The notes under the pieces were generated by a model. That model saw only the letters and a program-made list of their open reading frames with translations. It was not told the origin of the DNA and did not search any database. The translations under genes were made by a program, and so were the position numbers. 12,919 nucleotides of DNA from Sanchytrium tribonematis (taxonomy: Eukaryota; Sanchytriomycota; Sanchytriomycetes; Sanchytriales; Sanchytriaceae): NCBI GenBank assembly GCA_018985235.1, contig JADGIG010000205.1, forward strand, positions 1 to 12,919, written 5' to 3'. Positions 6,043-12,919 of this stretch are shown here, piece by piece. Every line of letters starts with the position of its first letter. The stretch's first letter is position 1.

Positions 6043-8104
6043 TTAATTACTTCTGTCGAAAAATTCGTGAAACTTTGCAAGATTTCTATTTAAAGCTCGG
6101 AGCAGATAAGGATTCAATTGCTGTTGAAAATAGGAACCTAATTTGTGTTTCCCAATTCTTACTATTAGTTTGGTAGCGCACACCTTAACTTGTGGATCAA
6201 AATGAAAGAGTCCTATAGCAATTGGAGAGAGTCCTCCTTGATCTATAGGTAAATAACTTAATAACTACATTAAACTTAAATACTTCTTCAATTTGATTTG
6301 GCTGTTTAATAATTTTTTCAAAAGCTACAAATGTGTCTCTGACTTCATCGATGGATAGATTGCTGCATTGTCTCAATTTGACAATCTCTGTCCCAAGATC
6401 TATGCCTTTACATGGCCTTTCTATGGTATAAAGTTTGAAATCCTCAACCAAGTTTTTGTAAACTTCGTTGCTTCTAAATGCAAGAATTCTAGCCTTGTTT
6501 TGCTTTAGTTCTTCCCTATCGATTGAGTCAAAAAAGGTATAACCTGTTGGGGGCTCAAGATTTAAATTAAACTGGTCCACTTCGTCTATTAAGTCTTGCT
6601 GTTGTAAAGCTACCTGGCAATCTTGCTCTTCTCTTTCATAAGCAATAAGCAAATGAACAAATCTTTCGATATATTCTTGAAGCTTCATTCTCACGAAATG
6701 CTCTCCACATCTATTACTGATCATGTCGACCACTTCCTCGACCAATTCAAAATCTGTGAGATATTTGTCCAGCTTGGTTTTCTGGTTTTCTTTGTCTTTA
6801 TCACGACTTTTTGTCCTTCTATGCATTTCCTCTGTGCTCAGGGTTTCCAGCATATCTTTCTTTATAATCGATTTAAACCACTTTTCTTTCTTTTCGTCAT
6901 CTTTGTGAGCTACACAATCTGGGCTTATGGTGACTTCACCAGTTTTCACATTAACAAGAACATCCCACCATTTGGTTTTTGTTTCATATGCAGGATTAGT
7001 TACTCCTGCAATGTATCCTGGGCAACCAAGTACTGTATCCAGATGAAAAATACTACAATAGGGAAAGCACCGTTTTGAAATGCCTCTTAAAATTGAACCA
7101 TTACCACTGGCAATTGAAACTAATGCCAAAACATGTTGACAAACCTCGCTTGCACTAATTGCATGCCCAAGAAATAATACTCTTTTTCCAGTGAGTACGG
7201 CATTAATCAACACTATCAAATTTGGGGTTTCAACACCACTGCTGTGCAGTTCCTTGATCATTGGGCCAGTTGGGAATTCTGTACCAGCTTTATTATACTT
7301 TTGAATGAAATCTATTATACTAAACTCACCTATTCTTTCAATTTTTTTGGTCGAAATAATGGGTATTTGCAATTTCATACTTACTTTGTAAGCGCTGATC
7401 GTAACTTGTTGAGTTTTGTTTTCAGGAAAAACACTAGCCCGTCTTCTAATAAGCCCTACATTTTCTTGAGGTTGAATTTGGTCGAAATTTGAAACTGTCT
7501 GTCTTTTCTTGGCAGATTCGCTTTGGCTTCTAGGTCTTGGTTTCTTCTTAATTTCACTTTCGCTTTTCGTTCGGTCTCTAAATTCATCTGTACTGGCTTC
7601 CAAAGTTGCCATTTTTGGTTTAAATACTTCAGTGCGATTGAATTGAGTAGTCTCGGTTTGTTCGATAATTTTTCTGCGATATTCAGGAATGGGTGAAATT
7701 TTTGAAATGTCACTGTTGTTTATCGCTTCAAATACAATTTTAAGCATATCGGGATCATTTGATTTGAAATATTGATCAAGCGTTAAAACAAGCAAGGGAC
7801 GAAAGACGTGCAAAAAAGGTTTTGTGCTACAAATTGCTAAGGCTTTCATTCTTGCACCTCGCTGGGCAGTATCATCTTTTTTTGTCATAACCAAATTCAA
7901 TGCATACATCTGCTGATTAGATTTCAAAAAGTGATGAAGAAAAAACCAAGTCCAATCCGTATCCCTTGAATGACCTCCTTCAGGCAACATTAATTCGGCT
8001 AGAACCTGTTCGTCAACACCCGTTGGAGTAGGATACTGCTGCCGCAAGGTGCTTCCCTTTAGAATGTCAAACTCGCTTAATAAAACATAGTCCACGATAG
8101 TCAT
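6043..8104 (-). CDS. Afi1/MesA-type cell polarity protein with SPA domain
   Basis: Two exons, 8104-6276 and 6256-6043, joined across a 19-nt phase-2 intron, give 680 aa. Residues 1 to about 115 match the Afi1 Arf3-docking domain (VDYVLLSEFDILKGSTLRQQ, then DWTWFFLHHF). Residues about 277-395 match the SPA (stabilisation of polarity axis) domain: FPTGPMIKELHSSG, LTGKRVLFLGH, CPGYIAGVTNPAYE and WWDVL. A charged, Ser/Arg-rich linker lies between them. The second exon supplies the conserved end (YLPIDQGGLSPIAIGLF, then FQQQLNPYLL). In fungi, Afi1 and MesA act at the cell cortex with the small GTPase Arf3 to hold the polarity axis; the fold is DENN-related. Without splicing the frame runs into an unrelated 20-residue tail. 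The TAA stop is followed by TAATAAA (AATAAA at 6041-6036). Confidence 0.88.
6257..6275 (-). other. 19-nt intron of the MesA-like gene
   Basis: Coding-strand sequence GTTTAATGTAGTTATTAAG, phase 2. Removal joins TTT AA to T TAT TTA CCT and restores the conserved NYLPIDQGGLSPI stretch of the family's C terminus. Other GT-AG pairings nearby do not give that frame. Confidence 0.85.
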
Positions 8105-8239
8105 TTTATAGGAGTTTCAAAATTGCTTGAATTTTTTTATAGTTATTCCTAATCTACCTTGTCTCAAAGTAAAAGAATTAAATGCTGTTGATATTCGATA
8201 TCTTTTTCATATTTTGCGCCAAAAATAATTTAGGTCAAA
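8105..8239. promoter_or_regulatory. 135-bp divergent intergenic region with a possible E2F-like site
   Basis: This separates the MesA-like ATG (minus) from the DOMON ATG (plus). GCGCCAAA at 8216-8223 fits the E2F/MBF consensus, but it is a single 8-mer and could be chance. An ATG at 8182 opens a hydrophobic, signal-peptide-like frame (MLLIFDIFFIFC), so part of this region may be a 5' coding exon of the DOMON gene. TATAAA directly abuts the MesA-like ATG on the minus strand. Confidence 0.35.
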
Positions 8240-8797
8240 ATGTTGTTTTATTCCTCTTATTTGGCTGCAAAATATTGTTTTGAGAACAACTTGTGTTATT
8301 CCCTTAACAAAGGCACTGATAACTTGGAGGTATATATTGAAGCACCAATCCAAGGCTGGGCTGGGATTGGATTCTCAAATTTAACTATTGGAATGAAAGC
8401 AGATGTGCTATTGTTTTGGAGCTACAATAATTCTGTAATTGTCAGCCCTAGATTAGCAAGTGCCTATAGCAGACCAAGTACAGTGAGTCAAAATGTAGCA
8501 ATTATCAATCAAACGGTTACAGATACTGGATTCCGTGTAGCGTTCTCACGACCATTGTTAGCTACAGGTGGATACTCATATAGTTATGGGGATTATGTGT
8601 TACTCGCATACACTAATACTCCGATTTCAAGTTCCAGTGCAAGCTATGCAATTGGAAAGCATGTCAATCGCACAAGATGGCAACCACAAGAAAGCGCATC
8701 TGCTCAGTCTACAGACACACCTCAAGGCCAAAATTCTAATGCCGAACAATTACTCAATATTTTGCATATGTTCTTTTTGTTTGCAAATTGGATTTAA
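8240..8797 (+). CDS. Secreted DOMON-domain protein, probably GPI-anchored
   Basis: The 185-aa frame starting at 8240 carries a DOMON domain, a beta-sandwich that often binds haem or sugars in extracellular redox proteins: KYCFENNLCYSLN, LEVYIEAPIQGWAGIGFS, then a strand-rich middle with MKADVLLFW and a closing GDYVLLAYT. A short Ser/Gln-rich linker follows (about 150-168), then a hydrophobic end (LLNILHMFFLFANWI) that suggests a GPI signal or membrane anchor. N-glycosylation sites (NLT, NNS, NQT, NRT) fit an outside location. The N terminus is uncertain. A better signal peptide starts at the ATG at 8182 and could be joined through a very short GC-AG intron (16 nt, 8218-8233) or a 43-nt GT-AG intron (8241-8283 region); neither is certain. 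The TAA stop overlaps AATAAA (8796-8801). The ABCG gene follows 71 bp downstream on the same strand. Confidence 0.75.
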   Translation: MLFYSSYLAAKYCFENNLCYSLNKGTDNLEVYIEAPIQGWAGIGFSNLTIGMKADVLLFWSYNNSVIVSPRLASAYSRPSTVSQNVAIINQTVTDTGFRVAFSRPLLATGGYSYSYGDYVLLAYTNTPISSSSASYAIGKHVNRTRWQPQESASAQSTDTPQGQNSNAEQLLNILHMFFLFANWI

Positions 8798-8868
8798 TAA
8801 ATATTTAACATTCAAGGAGATTAGGTAATGATCGAATAATATTGAGGAGTTGAAACTACATTCATCAA

Positions 8869-10762
8869 ATGGCGGAACGATCTGAAAATCATGAATTGGC
8901 ATCAATTTCTAAAAATGAAGATCAAAAGGAAAAGCTTCTAAATGAGGAAGAAATTACACTCACTTGGCATGATATTAAATATACGATTACCAAAAAAAAG
9001 AAAGATACTACATTATTGGCTGGAATTAGTGGAGAGGTCAAAGCAGGCGAGATGGTAGCGATACTTGGAAGCTCTGGGGCTGGAAAATCGACTTTATTAA
9101 ATGTTTTGAGTGGCCGCGTGAATACTGGTAAAATTGAAGGCCAGGTTTTAGTCAATGGTCAGCCCAGAGATCCTAAAATTTGGACAAAGCAATGTAATGT
9201 TGTGGAGCAAGATGACATGTTTTATGCTACGACTACAGTGAAAGACGCAATTGCATTCAGTGGAAAGCTAAGGCTACCGAAACAAAGTCCGGAGAGCTTA
9301 AACAAAACTGTCGACACCACTATAGAAGAACTAGGACTTATTCATGTAAAAAATACGAGGATTGGGGACGCAATCAGAAGAGGTATCAGTGGTGGAGAAA
9401 GGAAACGTTGCGCAATTGGAGTCGAATTGGTTACCAATCCTAAACTATTGTTTTTGGACGAGCCGACTACTGGACTTGATAGTTTTATTGCATACAATAT
9501 TATACAGACACTGAAAAATCTAGCCGCTAGAGAAAATCGATCCATCCTGATGACAATCCATCAGCCAAGAGAAACAATTGTTGCCCTGTTTGACAAAATT
9601 ATGCTACTGAGCAAAGGACGCTGTATTTTTTTCGGTAATATACAAGAGGCCTTAGACTATTTCTCTAAAAACGGGTTTCCTTGCCCAGAAAATACGAACC
9701 CTGCAAATTTCTTTATCGATCTGATCACAATAGATTATCGAACTGAAGAAAAACGAGAGAAAAGTGAAAACAGAATCAATAAGTTGATTGAAAATTGGAA
9801 GCAGCACGATTTTAAAGCAAAATATCCGAAAATACAGGAGTACCATGTGGCAGGTGGCCACCTTAGTTTTCAATACAATTCTACTTGGCTATATGAATTT
9901 GGAATACTATTTAAAAGAAGTCTTAAAGAAACGACACAAAATCCGGCCATTGTTGGCATCACCATTGTGCAGTCTTTGTTCCAACTTTTGCTTCTTGGTG
10001 TGGTGTTTAACAACTTAGACAAGTCCCAAAAAGGAATTCAAAATCGTATTGGTTTTGTATTTTTTCTGTCTCTCAATTTACTGTTCACTAATGTCATGCC
10101 AACCGTAAATACCTTTCCCCTATTGAGAAGCATTATTAGCAGGGAGAGACGATCTGGAATGTACAGAGCAAGTTCCGCGTTTCTTGCGAGGCTATTAAGT
10201 GTGTTTCCATTAATTACATTCCAATGGGCATTTTTTGTAATTCCAATTTATTGGATCTTGGGGATGGATCCCGCTGCTGATAAATATGTCATTTATTTTG
10301 TAGCTGCATACCTACACCAAATTTTTGCATGTTGCCTTGGTTTGATGATTGGATCAGCAGTTCCGGTAATTTTGATTTATATAGACTCCAGAATTGGGTC
10401 AGGTTATCGCCCCTATAGTAGCTTTGTTGATGATAATATTTGGAGGTTTGGTTGTGAATTTAAAATCCCTCTCGCCAGCCATTTCTTGGCTACAATACCT
10501 CAGCCCAATTAGCAACACAGTGAAAATTATGAGTCAAAATGAATTCAAAGGCCAGGTGTATAATTGTGTCTCAAAAGCTCAAACTCCTAATGGGCCACAG
10601 TGCGTAGATTTAACTGGTGAGGATATTTTATCAAATCAAGCACTTGATACACCAGTTTTGTTAGTTTGCTTTATAATTAACATAAGCTGCGTTGTATTCA
10701 TGGCAATATGTGGAGTGTGTTGCTTTAATCGAACAACAAGGCCAAAATTAAAGTTAAAGTAA
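8869..10762 (+). CDS. ABC transporter, ABCG (white/ABCG2-type) half-transporter
   Basis: Two exons, 8869-10365 and 10385-10762, joined across a 19-nt intron, give 624 aa. The ATP-binding domain comes first, as in all ABCG proteins: Walker A GSSGAGKST (67-75), Q-loop Q114, signature ISGGE (173-177), Walker B LLFLDEP (193-199) and H-loop H231 in TIHQP. A six-helix membrane domain follows from about residue 350, with exon 2 supplying TPELGQVIAPIVALLMIIFG, a cysteine-containing outer loop (YNCVSKAQTPNGPQC) and the last helix. Half-transporters work as dimers and export lipids, sterols or drugs across membranes; the substrate here is unknown. All nucleotide-site motifs are intact. Unspliced, the frame ends at 10512 and would look like a frameshifted pseudogene; it is not. 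The stop TAA is 9 bp from the stop of the opposing 47-aa gene. Confidence 0.93.
10366..10384 (+). other. 19-nt intron of the ABCG gene
   Basis: Sequence GTAATTTTGATTTATATAG, phase 0. Removal joins GCA GTT CCG to ACT CCA GAA and restores the continuous fifth membrane helix region of the transporter. This is the cleanest intron in the window because the family pattern on both sides is clear. Confidence 0.92.
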
Positions 10763-10771
10763 ATTTAATTC

Positions 10772-10934
10772 TCAAACTCTGGTGCTTGAATTTTTTTTAT
10801 TATATTTACTTTGGATGTTTTCTAGCTCAAGTATTATCTGACTTTGTTGATTTTGTGTAATACTGTATAAACAAAAAATACAGAAAGTCATTGTAAGGTA
10901 AAATTTCACTAATGGATTTGCATCTTGATTCCAT
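10772..10934 (-). CDS. Hidden two-exon 47-aa protein
   Basis: Exons 10934-10882 and 10862-10772 are joined across a 19-nt phase-2 intron to give 47 aa, starting MESRCKSISEILPYNDFL. The rest is a polar helix (contains QQSQIILELENIQSKYNKK), probably a short coiled coil. The family is not recognised. Evidence that it is real: the intron has exactly the length and sequence style of the others; splicing turns two short frames into one; the TGA stop is 9 bp from the ABCG stop, the spacing seen in the other convergent pairs; and the ATG is 45 bp after the POC5-like stop, like the 49-bp gap before that gene. A different reading is that these are extra C-terminal exons of the POC5-like gene through a 42-nt intron that would skip its TAA; this is less likely given intron sizes here. 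Confidence 0.6.
10863..10881 (-). other. 19-nt intron of the 47-aa gene
   Basis: Coding-strand sequence GTATTTTTTGTTTATACAG, phase 2. It is identical to intron 1 of the coiled-coil gene at 16 of 19 positions, including the first 12. Removal joins GAC TTT CT to T ATT ACA CAA. Confidence 0.75.
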
Positions 10935-10979
10935 TAATTGCAATTTGTTGCTATAATCGGAAAAAGCTGAAGTAAAATT

Positions 10980-11871
10980 TTATTTTTTGTACTTTGTGAC
11001 TTCAATCCCTCTTTTAATTTCTACTTTGGATGTTTTTACCCTGGAGGGACCTGGCACATTTCTTTCTCGTTCTTTTTTTAGAGTATGACTAGGTGTGGAA
11101 TATTCGGAATTTTCTCCAAGTAATTCTTGGAATGGCAAAGGCAATTTCTGTATATGAACAGTTTGCACCTCATTTAAATCCAATTTATGATCTGTAGGGC
11201 TGTTTGATAGTACTGGTATTGTCTCATTATTTAATGCAGACAATCCTCTCATAAATGCCTGTTTTAATTTTGCTTCATACTGTTCTTTAGATTGTTGAAC
11301 AGCATTCAACTGGTGTGTGAGAGAAGCAACTTGCTGTCGAAGCTATATGAGTAGGAATAACGTCTATTATATCTGTTTCGTATCTTTGTCGCAATTCGTG
11401 AATTTCCTTGTCATGTTTAGCCTTAACCCTTTTTTCAAAAACTTTTTCTTTAGATTGTTCAATTTGCCCTTTCCAGCCCTCTAGCACTCTTCTCTTAAGG
11501 TGTCGCTCGTAAATCACGCTCGTGGTTTGTTCTTTAAGTTTTAAAATTGATGACGATTGGAATTTAATTGCCCATACACTGTAATATTTATGTTTTAATT
11601 TTGAATATGCTGCTTTACAAAGAATACTAGCAGCATTTTCTAAAAATTCGTTTTTTAAATCCGCTTTTGCTTGTAGTTCTAAATTAATATTATTCAGATT
11701 TTGAAGCTTGTCTTGAACATCTTTCAGTTTTAATAAATGCTCGCGTTCAAATTCCGTCATTTTTGTATTATATTCATGCTTCAGTTGATTATGAGAGTCT
11801 GCCATATCAGCTATGACTGCTTTCTTGAAAAGCATCGTCCACTTATCCAAATCTCCAGAAAGTTTTTCCAT
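10980..11871 (-). CDS. POC5-like centriole protein
   Basis: Exons 11871-11362 and 11342-10980 are joined across a 19-nt phase-0 intron to give 290 aa. The protein is mostly coiled coil. Sfi1/centrin-binding-like repeats are centred on tryptophans (KLKHKYYSVW around W100 and HLKRRVLEGW around W133). After the splice comes LRQQVASLTHQLNAV and then KQAFMRGLSALN (about 197-208), the conserved signature of POC5. In animals POC5 binds centrin inside the distal centriole and is needed for its elongation and inner scaffold, so its presence suggests this organism builds centrioles. Animal POC5 is about twice as long; the N-terminal part is missing here, and only 49 bp separate the ATG from the WD40 stop, so it is probably a naturally short form. 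The C-terminal 60 residues are basic and disordered. The stop TAA overlaps AATAAA (10984-10979). Confidence 0.8.
11343..11361 (-). other. 19-nt intron of the POC5-like gene
   Basis: Coding-strand sequence GTTATTCCTACTCATATAG, phase 0. Removal joins ATA ATA GAC to CTT CGA CAG and restores a continuous coiled coil leading into the FMRGLSALN motif. Confidence 0.9.
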
Positions 11872-11920
11872 TTTGGGCTTTTATATTGACCTAGTAACAA
11901 AGTTTTCACATAATTTATAT
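11872..11920 (-). promoter_or_regulatory. 49-bp tandem intergenic region before the POC5-like gene
   Basis: This 49-bp gap must hold the 3' end of the WD40 transcript and the promoter of the POC5-like gene. The minus strand contains a TATA-like ATATAAAAG ending about 9 nt before the ATG. If it works as a TATA box, transcription would start at or after the ATG, so either it is not functional, the distance rule differs, or the two genes share a transcript. Confidence 0.35.
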
Positions 11921-12919
11921 TTATTCTTCAGATTCTATCAATATCACTTCCTTAATCTTTCCATCTAAACCGCCACTTATTATTTTGTTGTTAAAAACAT
12001 CCAATGTCCTGATAGTATTGGTATGAACTTTAATTTTCATCAAAATTGAGTCAGTAGTGGCGTGTTTAATAGCTAGATTCTTCTTGATCTCAAAAATGTA
12101 TAAATGCTGGTCCGCACTTGTAGCAACAAAAGTGTTCGCATCCAGAAATTTGACTTTTGGCAAAAAATACTCATTATGAATAACTCCATAGAATTTGGTA
12201 AGTAATTTAAATGGATAGAGTGAGCAGTACAAAATTAGTCCCGAGTCAGAGTCCGTAGTTAAAAGGGCGTGACCCTCAAATATATCCATGTCCATGACAT
12301 TAAAGCTAATTACGTTGTCTCCAGTAGCATTAAGATTGTGGTGGTTCACCTCATTTTTGTACTCATAAAGCTCATGGCTATTTTGGCAGGCAATAAATAA
12401 ATTTTCGTCAACATATATTAGCTTTGAAATATTGCCTTGAAAATCTAGTGATTTAATTATGGTCATGTTGTGATCCAAAATGACGACTCTATGATCATAG
12501 CCACCTGTCGCTATGTTGTTTCTATTTACGGAAATGGTATTTAAATACTTTTGATGAATTTGCACGATTTCACATTCCTTTGTGTGTAAATTAGTTTTTG
12601 ATAATTTACCGTCTATACCTCCCATGTAAATAAAATCTTCGTAAATTTCCACACATAATATTGGTGTTTTATGTCCTAATTTATCGGTGAGGTAATAATC
12701 GTGAGGTTGGATGCAAACAGATTTGTCGACACTACTCGATACGATTCTATCATCATGATATTTGCAGAACAAAATATTATCTGTGTGGGTATGCGATATT
12801 TCTTTGATATGGTAATCCTTAAACAATAGCGACTTTTTGCTTGAAGGATTTAGTTGAATCCACAATTTTATCAAATCTTGCAATGTGGGTAAATCAACAG
12901 ATTTGGTTTCAATATCTTG
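11921..12919 (-). CDS. WD40-repeat protein (5' end outside the window)
   Basis: The frame is open from the right window edge (CAA at 12919-12917) to the TAA at 11923-11921, 332 codons, so the start lies outside. The protein is a string of WD40-type beta-propeller blades with degenerate repeats: HTDNILFCKYHDDRIVSSSV, GHKTPILCVEIYEDFIYMGG, LNTISVNRNNIATGGYDHRV and a closing HTNTIRTLDVFNNKIISGGL. The blades mostly lack the classical final WD pair, and about six or seven can be counted, enough for one propeller. Such proteins are interaction platforms; the specific family is not recognised. The neighbouring POC5-like gene lies 49 bp downstream on the same strand, but a functional link is speculation. 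The stop overlaps AATAAA (11925-11920). Confidence 0.75.
   Translation of the reverse strand, partial: QDIETKSVDLPTLQDLIKLWIQLNPSSKKSLLFKDYHIKEISHTHTDNILFCKYHDDRIVSSSVDKSVCIQPHDYYLTDKLGHKTPILCVEIYEDFIYMGGIDGKLSKTNLHTKECEIVQIHQKYLNTISVNRNNIATGGYDHRVVILDHNMTIIKSLDFQGNISKLIYVDENLFIACQNSHELYEYKNEVNHHNLNATGDNVISFNVMDMDIFEGHALLTTDSDSGLILYCSLYPFKLLTKFYGVIHNEYFLPKVKFLDANTFVATSADQHLYIFEIKKNLAIKHATTDSILMKIKVHTNTIRTLDVFNNKIISGGLDGKIKEVILIESEE

Noticed and set aside
6043-6275. MesA-like protein ending in an unrelated tail (TYRSRRTLSNCYRTLSF)
   Set aside because: That tail is the wrong frame read through and past a 19-nt intron; the other frame gives the family's conserved C terminus.
6623-7078. 151-aa plus-strand open frame inside the MesA-like gene
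   Set aside because: It lies opposite conserved SPA-domain coding sequence and has no family features; a reading-frame shadow.
8869-10762. ABC transporter looks broken by a frameshift near 10380 (pseudogene)
   Set aside because: Removing a 19-nt GT-AG segment at 10366-10384 restores a continuous transporter with all motifs, so this is an intron and not decay.
10934-11000. 47-aa frame as a C-terminal extension of the POC5-like protein through a 42-nt intron
   Set aside because: It is in frame and so possible, but 42 nt does not fit the 19-21 nt introns seen here, and a normal TAA with overlapping AATAAA ends the POC5-like gene.
10807-11036. 15-bp direct repeat TACTTTGGATGTTTT at about 10807 and 11022
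   Set aside because: Flanks show no further similarity, and in an AT-rich window of this size one such match is about what chance would give.

Overview
This is nuclear DNA from a compact, AT-rich eukaryote that uses the standard genetic code (TAA, TAG and TGA all end genes here). Thirteen protein genes, two of them cut by the window ends, fill nearly all 12.9 kb. A sirtuin with Hst3/Hst4 character and an Afi1/MesA-type polarity protein point toward the fungal side of the opisthokonts. A POC5-like centriole protein implies centrioles or a flagellum. Together these suggest an early-diverging, probably zoosporic relative of fungi (Rozella- or aphelid-like), but this is inference; nothing here fixes the taxon. 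No tRNA, rRNA, transposon, CRISPR array or virus-like gene was seen.

Layout, left to right: 3' part of an Hst3/4-like sirtuin (+); a small protein kinase, possibly Mps1-related (-); a Ubc9-type SUMO E2 (+); a four-exon coiled-coil protein (-); a secreted PhoD-type phosphatase (+); an 89-aa secreted or anchored small protein (-); an unrecognised protein of about 100 aa (-); an Afi1/MesA SPA-domain protein with one tiny intron (-); a secreted DOMON-domain protein (+); an ABCG half-transporter with one tiny intron (+); a previously hidden two-exon 47-aa protein (-); a POC5-like centriole protein with one tiny intron (-); and the 3' part of a WD40 protein (-).

The most striking result is the introns. 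Seven can be placed by reading-frame continuity; six are exactly 19 nt and one is 21 nt. All but one run GT to AG, and one appears to be GC-AG. Removing them repairs what otherwise look like frameshifts in the ABC transporter, the MesA-like protein and the POC5-like protein, and reveals the 47-aa gene.

The gene ends are equally compressed. In all four convergent pairs the two stop codons lie only 5 to 10 bp apart. In many genes the TAA stop is itself part of an AATAAA hexamer, so termination and polyadenylation signals seem to be merged. Divergent start codons are separated by 59 to 135 bp, so the promoters must be very short or shared.

The genes do not form one pathway. They are a mix of nuclear functions (sirtuin, SUMO E2, kinase), centriole or cytoskeleton functions (POC5-like, coiled-coil), cell polarity (MesA-like) and cell-surface or secreted functions (PhoD, DOMON, 89-aa protein, ABCG).
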